NCBI GenBank assembly: GCA_012797915.1
Contig: JAAZOE010000362.1
Location: 1 to 25,769, forward strand
Source of the DNA: Candidatus Zixiibacteriota bacterium
Lineage (GTDB): Bacteria > Zixibacteria > MSB-5A5 > GN15 > JAAZOE01
DNA length: 25,769 nt
Direction: 5' to 3'
Below, piece after piece: positions 15,206 to 23,726 of this stretch (position 1 is the stretch's first letter; each line of letters starts with the position of its first letter). Made by a program: the position numbers and the translations under genes. The notes under the pieces were generated by a model. It saw only the letters and a program-made list of their open reading frames with translations, had not been told where the DNA came from and made no database searches.

Positions 15206-16738
15206 ATGTTTTTGCTGTGCATACTCGATGGATTCGGCCTGCGGGGGGTGAAAGAAGGAAACGCCATCCTGGCCGCCCGTAACCCCAATATAATGAGTCT
15301 CTTCAAGTCCTGGCCCAACCGGGCGATCGAGGGTTCCGGTCTGGCGGTCGGATTGCCTCGCGGACAGATGGGGAATTCCGAGGTCGGGCATCTCAATTTT
15401 GGTGCCGGGCGGGTGGTGTATCAGGAAATCACCCGCATCGATGAGGCGATCCGGGACGGATCGTTCTTTCGCAACCCGGCTTTGGCCGGGTCGATGAAAA
15501 AGGCGGTTGATTCCGGCGCGGCCATCCACCTGTTCGGATTGGTGTCCGACGGGTGCGTCCACAGTTCTCTGGAGCATCTGGAAGCCCTGATTAGAATGGC
15601 GGCCGAACATAAAGCCGAAAAACTTTTTTTGCACGCCTTCCTCGACGGGCGGGATACCCCGCCGAATTCGGGCGCGGGATATGTCGAGCAGGTCCAGAGG
15701 ATGTTCGGCAAATATAGGATCGGCCGAATTGCCACCCTGATGGGCCGATATTGGGGGATGGACCGGGACAAACGGTGGGAGCGGTCGGAGCGGGCCTATG
15801 CCGCCATCGTCTATGGGCGGGGAAAACATGGCGAGGACCCGGTCGAAGCGGTCCGGCAATCGTATACCGCCGGGGTGACCGATGAATTTGTCGAGCCGGT
15901 GGTTTTAAACGACGGCGACCGCGATGGAAAACTGCGGTCCAAGGACCTGGCCTTGTTTTTTAATTTCCGCGCCGACCGGGTGAGGCAGCTCAATCATCTG
16001 TTCGAAGGGATCCAGCCGCTGACCACGATCGCAGATGAAAACGGCCCGGGCGGATTGAAGGTCAATCTCGTCAACATGACCCATTATGACGACCGGCTGA
16101 AGACGCCGCAGGTAGCCTTTCCGCCGATGCCGATGAATAACCTCTTGGGAGGGATTCTCGCCGAGCGGGGGCTCAAACAGCTCCGGATAGCCGAAACGGA
16201 AAAATATCCGCACGTGACCTATTTTTTCAACGGCGGTCAGGAAACGCCGTTTCCCGGCGAAGACCGGATCATGATTCCATCGCCCAAGGTGGCCACCTAT
16301 GATCTCCAGCCGGAGATGTCGGCTCCGGAGGTGACCGAAAAGGTTGTGGCGGCGATCGATTCGAAGCGATATGACCTGATCGTCCTCAACTTCGCCAATT
16401 GCGACATGGTCGGCCATACCTGCATTTTCGCCGCGGCAGTGAAAGCCGTGGAGACGGTCGATGGGTGTGTCGGCAGAGTCTTCGAGGCGCTCCTCCGCAA
16501 TGGCGGGACCGGGATTCTGACGGCCGATCACGGCAATGTCGATATGATGGTCGATCCCCAGACCGGCGAACCGTTTACCGCCCACACGACCAGTCCGGTC
16601 CCCTGCGTGCTGGTCAACGGCCCCAAAATGAGGGACCTTCGCGCCGGCGGCAAGCTGGCCGATGTCGCTCCGACCATTCTGGACATCCTGAAAATCGAAA
16701 AACCAGTTGAAATGACCGGCGTTTCCCTGTTAGTTTGA
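15206..16738 (+). CDS. gpmI: 2,3-bisphosphoglycerate-independent phosphoglycerate mutase
   Basis: It interconverts 3- and 2-phosphoglycerate in glycolysis and gluconeogenesis, using two Mn ions and a phosphoserine intermediate. The 510-residue length is typical. The N-terminal metal ligand D8 is in LDGFG, and the catalytic serine S58 is in QMGNSEVGH (Ser62 in the model enzymes). The phosphotransferase insert has LVSDGCVHSS, HAFLDGRDTPP, MGRYWGMDRDKRWER and FNFRADRVRQL. The late metal sites are NFANCDMVGHT, TADHGNVD (D441, H442) and TAHTTSPVP. ATG 15206 is the only sensible start, since the family begins two to eight residues before the LDG motif, yet no Shine-Dalgarno precedes it. It follows purM by 52 nt and is 3 nt from lnt, so it probably shares a transcript with the downstream envelope genes. 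Confidence 0.97.
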   Translation: MFLLCILDGFGLRGVKEGNAILAARNPNIMSLFKSWPNRAIEGSGLAVGLPRGQMGNSEVGHLNFGAGRVVYQEITRIDEAIRDGSFFRNPALAGSMKKAVDSGAAIHLFGLVSDGCVHSSLEHLEALIRMAAEHKAEKLFLHAFLDGRDTPPNSGAGYVEQVQRMFGKYRIGRIATLMGRYWGMDRDKRWERSERAYAAIVYGRGKHGEDPVEAVRQSYTAGVTDEFVEPVVLNDGDRDGKLRSKDLALFFNFRADRVRQLNHLFEGIQPLTTIADENGPGGLKVNLVNMTHYDDRLKTPQVAFPPMPMNNLLGGILAERGLKQLRIAETEKYPHVTYFFNGGQETPFPGEDRIMIPSPKVATYDLQPEMSAPEVTEKVVAAIDSKRYDLIVLNFANCDMVGHTCIFAAAVKAVETVDGCVGRVFEALLRNGGTGILTADHGNVDMMVDPQTGEPFTAHTTSPVPCVLVNGPKMRDLRAGGKLADVAPTILDILKIEKPVEMTGVSLLV

Positions 16739-16741
16739 CGG

Positions 16742-18301
16742 GTGCCGAGGATTTTCACTTATATTTTCCGCGCGCTGGTCCCGGAGGATGCGAATGTCCG
16801 CCGGGAGCGATTGTTTCTGGCGGCGTCGGGGTTGATTGCCGCCGCCGCCTGGCCGCCGTTGCCGTTGGGATTTTTAATCTTCGTCAGCCTGATTTTGCCG
16901 CTGGAGATCATTTCCGGCAAATCGTTCGGCAAGGCATTCGGAGCCGGGTACCTGTTCGCCTTCTGCTACCATCTCTTCGCCCTCTACTGGATTGCCTGGG
17001 TCACGGTCGGCGGGATGCTGATCGCCATCGCCGTCATCTCGCTCTATGACGCCTTCATTTTCGCCCTTTATGCCGGGCTGTATCGCCGTCGGCCGAAGGC
17101 CGCGATCGTATTGTTCCCATTGCTCTGGATCGGGATGGAATATTTCCGGACGCTGTTCGAATTCGCCTTCCCCTGGTCGAATCTGTCTTATACCCAGTGG
17201 CGATATCTGTCTTTGCTGCAGATATGCGAGTATGTCGGCGATGCCGGCATCACCCTGATCATCGTGGTCGTCAATATTCTCCTTTGGCAAGTCTGGCGGC
17301 AGACGGGGCGGAACCGTCGCGCCCTCCTGGCCCTGGCCGCCGGGCTGTTGATTGTCCTTCCCACGGCCTATGGGGCGGTCGTGATGGCTGGAGCGGAACC
17401 GGATCATGATGGTCCGATCAACGTCGCCCTGTTACAGGGAAGTATCCCGCTGGAGCAGAAATGGGACCCGACCCAGGTCGAATATAGTTTTCACCTGTAT
17501 GATTCGTTGTCTCTGGCGGCCACGCCGGCCGATCTGATCGTCTGGCCGGAAACGGCGGCTCCGGCCAACCTGTTGAACAATCACCATCAGACGACGCTGG
17601 TATCCTCGACTGCCCGAAAGGCGGGGTGCCCGATGCTGGTCGGAACGTTGGATGATACCCCGTTGCCGGACACCGGCTATCGGTACTACAATGCCGCCAT
17701 CCAATTCGATCCCGATGGAGGCCATCGCCCGCCGTATCATAAGATAAAGCTGGTGCCGTTCGCGGAGACGGTTGCCTACGGCCGATACTTGCCGTTTCTG
17801 GTCAACCTGAACGTGGGCTGGTCCGATTTCACTGCCGGGACGGATTTGCGGGTCTACGAAAACGGATTCGGCAGTTACGGCGTGTTAATCTGTTATGAGG
17901 TCGTTTTCCCGGAGCTGGTGAACCAGTATCTGCGTGAAGGGGCCGACTTTTTGGTCAACATCACCAATGACACCTGGTACGGGTACTCCTCCGGGCCGTA
18001 TCAGCACAGCGTCATGGCGATTTTCCGGGCTATCGAGAACCGCGTGGCCATCGCCCGTGCGGCCAACAGCGGTTTTTCGTACTTTGTCGACCGGTATGGG
18101 CGGATGTATAATAAGAGCCGGCTGTACGATGTCACGGTCATGAAAGGGAAAGTGAAGCCGGCAGGGGAACGAACGACGTTCAACCGCACCGGACCGATCC
18201 TGGGTCGGATCGGACTGGTTGTTGTGGCGCTGGTGACAGTCCTGTTGGCAGGATCATGGATACAAAAACGATTCCGGTCGCAATCATCGCCGTCTTTTTG
18301 A
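16742..18301 (+). CDS. lnt: Apolipoprotein N-acyltransferase
   Basis: An inner-membrane enzyme that adds the third acyl chain to the N-terminal cysteine of bacterial lipoproteins, allowing sorting to the outer membrane. The product is 519 residues from GTG 16742. Residues 1 to about 200 hold several hydrophobic membrane segments (LFLAASGLIAAAAWPPLPLG, LLIAIAVISLY-like, TLIIVVVNILLW). The periplasmic nitrilase-like domain has the Glu-Lys-Cys triad: E270 (VWPETAAP), K334 (YHKIKLVPFAE) and C384 (VLICYEVVFPEL), close to E. coli 267/335/387. A last membrane helix is near the C-terminus (LGRIGLVVVALVTVLLAGSW). It starts 3 nt after gpmI, without a Shine-Dalgarno, and its last 46 nt overlap the next gene. 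It implies that the organism makes triacylated lipoproteins and so has a Gram-negative envelope. Confidence 0.95.
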   Translation: MPRIFTYIFRALVPEDANVRRERLFLAASGLIAAAAWPPLPLGFLIFVSLILPLEIISGKSFGKAFGAGYLFAFCYHLFALYWIAWVTVGGMLIAIAVISLYDAFIFALYAGLYRRRPKAAIVLFPLLWIGMEYFRTLFEFAFPWSNLSYTQWRYLSLLQICEYVGDAGITLIIVVVNILLWQVWRQTGRNRRALLALAAGLLIVLPTAYGAVVMAGAEPDHDGPINVALLQGSIPLEQKWDPTQVEYSFHLYDSLSLAATPADLIVWPETAAPANLLNNHHQTTLVSSTARKAGCPMLVGTLDDTPLPDTGYRYYNAAIQFDPDGGHRPPYHKIKLVPFAETVAYGRYLPFLVNLNVGWSDFTAGTDLRVYENGFGSYGVLICYEVVFPELVNQYLREGADFLVNITNDTWYGYSSGPYQHSVMAIFRAIENRVAIARAANSGFSYFVDRYGRMYNKSRLYDVTVMKGKVKPAGERTTFNRTGPILGRIGLVVVALVTVLLAGSWIQKRFRSQSSPSF

Positions 18302-20460
18302 TGCTGTCGTCGGTCGCGGCCGATGAGGTCATCCGGGAGTGGCGGAGTTTCACCTCGTTCAATCAGGTCACCGACATGGTGGTCTACAACGGGGAGGTGT
18401 GGACGGCGACCTCCGGCGGCTTGGTGCGGATCGATCCGGTCACTCGGGTCTATCATACCTATACCAACACCGACGGTTTAGGCACCAATCAACTTTATTG
18501 CCTGGCGGTGGATGACCGGAACCGTCTGTGGATCGGCGGGAAGGGTCACCTGATCGACTTTACCGATCCTGACCGGCCGGATGGATACCTGTTCACCGAT
18601 CGCGATGGCGGGCCGGTGGAAATCTATGATATCGCCCCGGTTCCGGGGGGTGATTCGCTCTGGCTGGGCGACCGTCTCGGCCTGACGCTGTTCCTTCCCT
18701 CGACCGAACCGGGGGATGGTTTGATCCTTGATAATTACACTCGTCTGGGGGACTTGCCGCGCGATATCGCCGTCCAGCGGGTGGCGGTCGATTCCAGTCA
18801 GGTATGGGCCGGGACGAATGACGGTCTGGCCGTGGCCTCCCGTGCGGATGTGCGCCTGCTGAAAGCGCCCTCGGGCTGGCAGGCCTTTTTCCCCAGCGAG
18901 CTGGTCGACACGCTTCCCTCCGATACGATTACCGGCATGGCCACGGTCCGCGATACACTCTATCTGGGGACTGCCAGGGGAGTGTATCGGTTCGAGTCGG
19001 GACCGGTCCCGGCCATGATCAGTCTCGATTTATACAATAGTCCCAAGGTGTACAACTTGTCGCTGGCCGGCGACACGGTTCTGATCCATACGTCCCGGGG
19101 GAGCATGCTCCTGACCGGAGGAAAAATCATCGAGCTTCCAAGGGAGGGAATGCCGATCTGGAATACGACCGCCGGGGCGTTCGATTCGCAGGGAGGATAC
19201 TGGTACGGCAACCTGGTCTACGGGATCTATGAACTCGACGGGCAGGAGCTGGTTCGATTCGAAACCGGCGGGACGCCGGGGAACCGCTGCCAGGGAATCG
19301 CCAAGGCGCAGGGGAAGATCTGGGCCGGATTCGGATATGACGGTCTGGCCTGTTATGAAAACGGCCTCTGGCGCACAGTCGATGGTGTCACCGGCGATGT
19401 GCGGGGGATGGCCGCCGGGCCGCTGGGAGAACTCTGGGTCGGTACCTGGGGAAACGGGGTGTATCGCGTCCTTGGCGACAGCGTGGCGCATTATGATACG
19501 ACCAACTCCACCTTGTCGGGCGTGTCCGAAGGACCGGCCTATGTCGTGGTGACCGATTTTGTTTCCTCCGGCGATGCCGTTTGGATGAACAATTACCGCG
19601 GGGTGGACGGCGAAGTCGTGACCGTCGATCCCTATGATACGGATCGGTGGCAGGCGTTCCCGCTTATCGGCGGTTCCCGGGCCGAACAGATTTCCACGAT
19701 CACCTGCGGCCAGGGGGTGGTCTATGCCGGTTCGGAAAATAACGGCATCTACGCCATCAGCTATGCCGGGACCCCGTTTTACACCGGCGATGATTACCGC
19801 TGGACATTCACCTCGTCCTCCTCGGGGATCGGCTCCGATGTTATTCGCCGGTTGCGGGTGGACCGATTCGACACGCTCTGGGTCGGGACGGCCTATGGCT
19901 TGTCCTACCAGGCGTTGGGGGAGGTGTATTTTTCCAACCTCGCACTGCCGGACAGTTTCGGACCGGCCGTGACGGCGATCGCCTCTGACGGGCAGGGGTC
20001 GTTGTATGCCGGATCGGGCCGGGGGCTGGCCATCCGCGATATCGCCACCGGGGAGTTTACCTATCTGAATGGTTCGAATTCCGGTCTGGTGAACGATGAT
20101 ATCACCGAGCTTTATTTCGACGGCGATGAAAACGCCCTCTGGATTGCCACGTCGGGCGGAATATCGCGTCTGCGCATGCCCTATGCCCTGGCGGCCGACG
20201 ATATCGAACAGGTGCTGGCCTATCCGAATCCGTTCGTCATCATGGATGGGACCGAAACCGTGCGGTTCAATTATGCCGGGTCGGCCACCGTCCGGATCTA
20301 TACCCTGACCGGAGAACAACTGCGGGAGATTCCGGTGACCGGAATCTGGAACGGCCGCAATGCCGGCGGGGAGCTGGTTGCCTCCGGGATCTATCTTTTC
20401 ACGCTCACCGATTCCGACGGCAACGTCGGCCGGGGGAAAATCTTTCTCGTGCGGAAATAG
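18256..20460 (+). CDS. Secreted beta-propeller (Reg_prop-like) protein with C-terminal sorting-type domain
   Basis: The product is 734 residues. The signal peptide is 1-22 (MDTKTIPVAIIAVFLMLSSVAA). Most of the chain is a string of two-component-regulator propeller blades, recognised by repeated aromatic-x-G/A-T/G patterns such as LWIGGKG, VWAGTNDGLA, LYLGTARGVYRF, IWAGFGYDGLACYENGLW, LWVGTWGNGVYRV, VYAGSENNGIYAI, LWVGTAYGLSY and LWIATSGGISRL. The family blades normally sense ligands in front of a histidine kinase; here no kinase or membrane helix follows. Residues about 656-734 form an Ig-like FlgD/T9SS type A-like tail (AYPNPFV...WNGRNAGGELVASGIYLF...VRK). The ATG at 18256 lies 46 nt inside lnt; the alternative ATG 18301, which overlaps its stop, would destroy the signal peptide. 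The start of the next gene abuts the stop. A role as a surface scaffold or sensor is a guess. Confidence 0.85.
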   Translation: MDTKTIPVAIIAVFLMLSSVAADEVIREWRSFTSFNQVTDMVVYNGEVWTATSGGLVRIDPVTRVYHTYTNTDGLGTNQLYCLAVDDRNRLWIGGKGHLIDFTDPDRPDGYLFTDRDGGPVEIYDIAPVPGGDSLWLGDRLGLTLFLPSTEPGDGLILDNYTRLGDLPRDIAVQRVAVDSSQVWAGTNDGLAVASRADVRLLKAPSGWQAFFPSELVDTLPSDTITGMATVRDTLYLGTARGVYRFESGPVPAMISLDLYNSPKVYNLSLAGDTVLIHTSRGSMLLTGGKIIELPREGMPIWNTTAGAFDSQGGYWYGNLVYGIYELDGQELVRFETGGTPGNRCQGIAKAQGKIWAGFGYDGLACYENGLWRTVDGVTGDVRGMAAGPLGELWVGTWGNGVYRVLGDSVAHYDTTNSTLSGVSEGPAYVVVTDFVSSGDAVWMNNYRGVDGEVVTVDPYDTDRWQAFPLIGGSRAEQISTITCGQGVVYAGSENNGIYAISYAGTPFYTGDDYRWTFTSSSSGIGSDVIRRLRVDRFDTLWVGTAYGLSYQALGEVYFSNLALPDSFGPAVTAIASDGQGSLYAGSGRGLAIRDIATGEFTYLNGSNSGLVNDDITELYFDGDENALWIATSGGISRLRMPYALAADDIEQVLAYPNPFVIMDGTETVRFNYAGSATVRIYTLTGEQLREIPVTGIWNGRNAGGELVASGIYLFTLTDSDGNVGRGKIFLVRK

Positions 20461-21417
20461 ATGGATGTTCGCCTCATAGAACGGCCGATGGTGGACGCAT
20501 CGGCGTGGGCCGCGCTTGCCCGCGGGGGATCGTTCTTCCAGACCCTGGCCTGGGCCGATGTCTGCGCGGCCGGGATCGGCCCGCAGGCCCGATCGGTTTT
20601 CCTGTGCGGATTCGAGGGAGATGGATTATGGGCCGGGCTGCCGGCGGTCATCACCCGCCGACTGGGGCAGAGATCGTTTTTTTCCATGCCGTACGGGACC
20701 TATGGCGGAATATTGTTCGCCCCCGAGGTCGGAGCCGAGAGGCGCCGGGAGTTCGTCCTGCGTCTGAACGACTTCCTGCGGGCCGAGCGGTTTGCCCAGG
20801 TCGAGATTACCGATTTCGAGGGTTCGCTGGCCGGCGGGTCGGCCTATCCGCTGGTCCGGGTCGCTCTCTCGACCCATGTCATTCCTCTGTCGGCGGAAGC
20901 GGAGTATCATCCTCCGGACAAGAAAATCGAGGGACATTTGCGGACGGGCAGGAAGACGGGGGCGGAAATTGTCGCGGTGGAGCAGGATACTCTCGATGAT
21001 TTCTACGAACTCTACCGTCGGACCGAGGTTCGCCACGGCCGCAAAAAGCCCCGCTACCATCGCCGGATGTTCGAACAGGTGTGGCGGTTGCTGTCCGGGA
21101 CCGGGATGTTGTACTGGAACGGTCTTTTGGTCGAAGGAAGACTGGCCGGTTCGCAGATTAGTTTTATTTTCGGCGAGACGTTGTTCAGCTGGCAGACCGT
21201 GTCGGATTATGATCTGCGGCAGTACAAGCCGAATCATCTGCTGTTGGATGACGCCATCAGGTACGGCCTCGGCCGGGGTGTCCGCCGAGTGAACCTGGGC
21301 GGGTCGCCGGAAGGGGCGGCAGGGTTGCGCGAGTATAAAGAACGGTGGGGGGGACAGGCGGTCATGTATGATGCGTATTCGTACCGATCCCGGTGGCATC
21401 GGCTGGTGAGGCGATAG
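20461..21417 (+). CDS. FemAB/GNAT-like acyltransferase
   Basis: The product is 318 residues with no signal peptide, probably cytosolic. The layout is of the FemAB-like double-GNAT kind. An N-terminal half has SFFQTLAWADV and 'MPYGTYGGILF'. A C-terminal half has FYELYRRTEVRHGRKKPRYH (the usual 'fyel...t..r.g..p' element), then GSQISFIFGETLFSWQTVSDYDLRQYKPNHLL and, near 278 on, NLGGSPEGAAGLREYKERWG, which fits the family's closing 'FK..wG' block. Family members move aminoacyl or acyl groups to cell-wall or polysaccharide precursors; several lie in exopolysaccharide clusters. The substrate here is unknown. The gene abuts the propeller gene (zero spacing) and is followed 3 nt later by a GT4 gene, suggesting modification of a glycan made by the next three enzymes. 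Confidence 0.8.
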   Translation: MDVRLIERPMVDASAWAALARGGSFFQTLAWADVCAAGIGPQARSVFLCGFEGDGLWAGLPAVITRRLGQRSFFSMPYGTYGGILFAPEVGAERRREFVLRLNDFLRAERFAQVEITDFEGSLAGGSAYPLVRVALSTHVIPLSAEAEYHPPDKKIEGHLRTGRKTGAEIVAVEQDTLDDFYELYRRTEVRHGRKKPRYHRRMFEQVWRLLSGTGMLYWNGLLVEGRLAGSQISFIFGETLFSWQTVSDYDLRQYKPNHLLLDDAIRYGLGRGVRRVNLGGSPEGAAGLREYKERWGGQAVMYDAYSYRSRWHRLVRR

Positions 21418-21420
21418 TCG

Positions 21421-22485
21421 ATGCCGAGGCTTCTGGTCATGGCCGACGGCCGGGCGGTGCATACCGAACGCTGGTGCCGGTATTTCGAGGCAACGGGATT
21501 CGAAACCGCCCTGTTTTCGCTGGAGCCATGCACCATCACCCCGCCCCGTCAACTGTTTCCGGGAAAACGCCCCAGCGGCGTCGGCATGGTCGACTATTTC
21601 CTGGCGCGGAAGCGATTACAGGCGGTGGTGGCCGAGTTCCGGCCCGATATCATCAATCCGCATTATATTATCTCTTATGCCTGGCTGGCCTGGCTGGCGC
21701 GGTTGAAACCGGTGGTGGCGACCGCCTGGGGCAGCGACCTGCTGCTCATGCCGCACCGGTCATTTCTTCATCGGCAACGGATTCGCCGCGCCCTGCACTG
21801 GGCCGACTGGTGCACCGTCGACAATCAGAACCTGTTCGAGGCGACCGCCCGATTTTCCGCCCCGGGAAAAATCATCCGGGTGGTCATGGGTGTGGAACGA
21901 CGGTTGTTCGACCGGATGGCCAAGATCGACTTTCCGCAGTCCGGCCCGCTTCGGATTGTCGCTCCCCGCGGCCTTGGGCGAGTCTATGATCCCTTCACCA
22001 TCGTGGAGGCCTGCCGACTGATCGGCAAGCGGATCGACTACCATCTCGACCTGTTCGGCAGCGGCCGGGACCTGACGCTTCTGCAGGAGGCCTTCCGGAA
22101 ACGATCCCTGGGCGGACGGATATCCCTGTTGCCGTTTCGGCCGCATGAGGAGTTTGCCCTGAGCTTGAAAGAATACGACGTTTATCTGGCCGCCTCCCGT
22201 TCCGATTCGACCTCGGTAGCCCTGCTGGAGGCGATGGCCTCCGGACTGTACCCGGTCGTGACCGATATCCCCGGCAACCGGGAATGGGTCCGGTCGGGAG
22301 AAAATGGGCGGTTGTTCAAGGTCGGCGCGCCGCTGGCGCTGGCCGAGGCTCTAGATGCCGCCGCGCGGCAGCGGGCCGAGTTCGGCCGGATCGCCGCGGC
22401 CAATCGGGAACGAATCGCCGGGGAGGCGATCTGGGAGGAGAACATGGATCGGCTTCGCGATCTCATGCTGACGATGGTGCGGTGA
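21421..22485 (+). CDS. GT4-type (GT-B fold) glycosyltransferase A
   Basis: The product is 354 residues, cytosolic. The N-terminal Rossmann domain begins MPRLLVMADGRAVHTERWCR and includes 'PDIINPHYIISYAWLAWLAR' and the acceptor loop TAWGSDLLLMP. The C-terminal donor-binding domain has DLFGSGRDLTLLQEAF, then SRSDSTSVALLEAMASGLYP followed by VVTDIPGNREWV, the GT4 nucleotide-sugar signature with the conserved Glu in 'LLEAMA'. The sugar and acceptor cannot be deduced. It starts 3 nt after the FemAB-like gene and ends in a TGATG that overlaps the next start by one base. It is the first of three successive glycosyltransferases. Confidence 0.88.
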   Translation: MPRLLVMADGRAVHTERWCRYFEATGFETALFSLEPCTITPPRQLFPGKRPSGVGMVDYFLARKRLQAVVAEFRPDIINPHYIISYAWLAWLARLKPVVATAWGSDLLLMPHRSFLHRQRIRRALHWADWCTVDNQNLFEATARFSAPGKIIRVVMGVERRLFDRMAKIDFPQSGPLRIVAPRGLGRVYDPFTIVEACRLIGKRIDYHLDLFGSGRDLTLLQEAFRKRSLGGRISLLPFRPHEEFALSLKEYDVYLAASRSDSTSVALLEAMASGLYPVVTDIPGNREWVRSGENGRLFKVGAPLALAEALDAAARQRAEFGRIAAANRERIAGEAIWEENMDRLRDLMLTMVR

Positions 22486-23726
22486 TGGCGGGGACGGCGC
22501 TGGTCATTGCCTACTATTTTCCGCCGCTGGGGATGGGTGGGGTCCAGCGGATGGCCAAGCTGGTCAAGTATCTGCCCAAGTGCGGCTATGACGTCCTGGT
22601 GCTGACGGTCAAACCGATTCGATACCCGGCGCAGGATGAATTTCTGCTCCGTGAGTTACCCGCTACCGTGAAGGTATATCGCTCCGGCTCGCATGACCCG
22701 GCCCGCCTCGCCCACCTGTTTCATATCCCCATCGGTTCCGGTGCGATGGCTTCGATGGCCAAGAACAAGGGGTTGTTCTGGCCCGATGCCAAGATCGGCT
22801 GGAAAGGTCCGGCCCTGGTGTTGGCGCGGGAGATCATCGATTGGCATCCGGTCGATATTATTCTGTCATCCTCGCCGCCGATAACCGGGCATCTGATCGG
22901 GATGGCGTTGAAAGAACGATACGGCCTTCCCTGGGTAGCCGACTTCCGCGATATCTGGGAGATGCGTCCGCCGGAGAAACGGTACGCCGATCCCCGGATA
23001 ATCGAAAAATCCAATGCCCTTTTACAAAAGATCGGCCGGACTGCCGATGCCGTCACGGCAGTCAATGCATCGGTCGGGAAGCGGGTTTCATCGCAGGCGA
23101 TAGCGATCATGGGGGGATTCGACCCGGCTGATTCCTCCAAATCGCATGGCGATCCGTCGAGAGATACCTTCACCCTGACCCATATGGGAACGGTCAGCGA
23201 GGTGACGCCGATGACACCGTTTTTTGCGGCGGCGCAGATCATCGCAGCCCGAAACAACACCTTCGCCGAAAAAGTTCGCTTTGTCTTCATCGGTGAATTG
23301 GATGGCGGCCGCATCAGGCAACAGGCGGCCGCCTATGGCCTGGCCGACCGCATTCATCTGACCGGATACCTATCCCACGCGGATGCGCTCCGGGAAGCCT
23401 CCCGCGCCGGAGCGCTTCTGATCAGCGTAGCCGATGGGTTCCCGGAAACGCTTCCCGGGAAAATCTTCGATTGCCTGGCGCTTCCAGCGCCGCTTCTGGC
23501 GGCCGTCCCTTTCGGTGGAGAGCCGGAAAAACTAATTGCCTCCACCCATGGCGGCTTTTCGGCCGATATCAATCATCCCGAGGTATTGGCTGACCGGATG
23601 GAAGCGTTGTTCGTAGAATGGATGGCGGGCAAACGCTGGGTTAAAAACGACCTGTCCGGGTATACCCGCCCGGCGATGGCAGCCGAATTCGCCCGGCTGT
23701 TCGATGAGGTGCGGGGGAATGGATAG
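22485..23726 (+). CDS. GT4-like (GT-B fold) glycosyltransferase B
   Basis: The product is 413 residues from ATG 22485, which overlaps the stop of the previous gene by one base. A longer frame opens at 22284 but would lie inside the upstream gene. The N-terminus is MAGTALVIAYYFPPLGMGGVQ, a typical GT4 opening (FPP...GG..R). The stretch 'VADFRDIWEMRPPEKR' is the DFRD signature of this subgroup. The C-terminal part (FVFIGELDGGRIRQQAAAYG, LTGYLSHADALREASRAGAL, FPETLPGKIFDCLALPAPLL) fits the donor domain, where 'PGKIFDCLA' is a common variant of the EAMA loop. Donor and acceptor are unknown. It overlaps the GT2 gene by 8 nt. Confidence 0.86.
   Translation: MAGTALVIAYYFPPLGMGGVQRMAKLVKYLPKCGYDVLVLTVKPIRYPAQDEFLLRELPATVKVYRSGSHDPARLAHLFHIPIGSGAMASMAKNKGLFWPDAKIGWKGPALVLAREIIDWHPVDIILSSSPPITGHLIGMALKERYGLPWVADFRDIWEMRPPEKRYADPRIIEKSNALLQKIGRTADAVTAVNASVGKRVSSQAIAIMGGFDPADSSKSHGDPSRDTFTLTHMGTVSEVTPMTPFFAAAQIIAARNNTFAEKVRFVFIGELDGGRIRQQAAAYGLADRIHLTGYLSHADALREASRAGALLISVADGFPETLPGKIFDCLALPAPLLAAVPFGGEPEKLIASTHGGFSADINHPEVLADRMEALFVEWMAGKRWVKNDLSGYTRPAMAAEFARLFDEVRGNG

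Noticed and set aside
19030..20319. A 429-codon minus-strand frame opposite the propeller gene
   Set aside because: The plus-strand propeller blades and sorting tail are convincing, and the antisense product has no family resemblance.
22284..22484. 67-codon N-terminal extension of GT4 gene B
   Set aside because: It lies wholly in another frame of the upstream GT4 gene; the FPP...GG opening starts right at ATG 22485.
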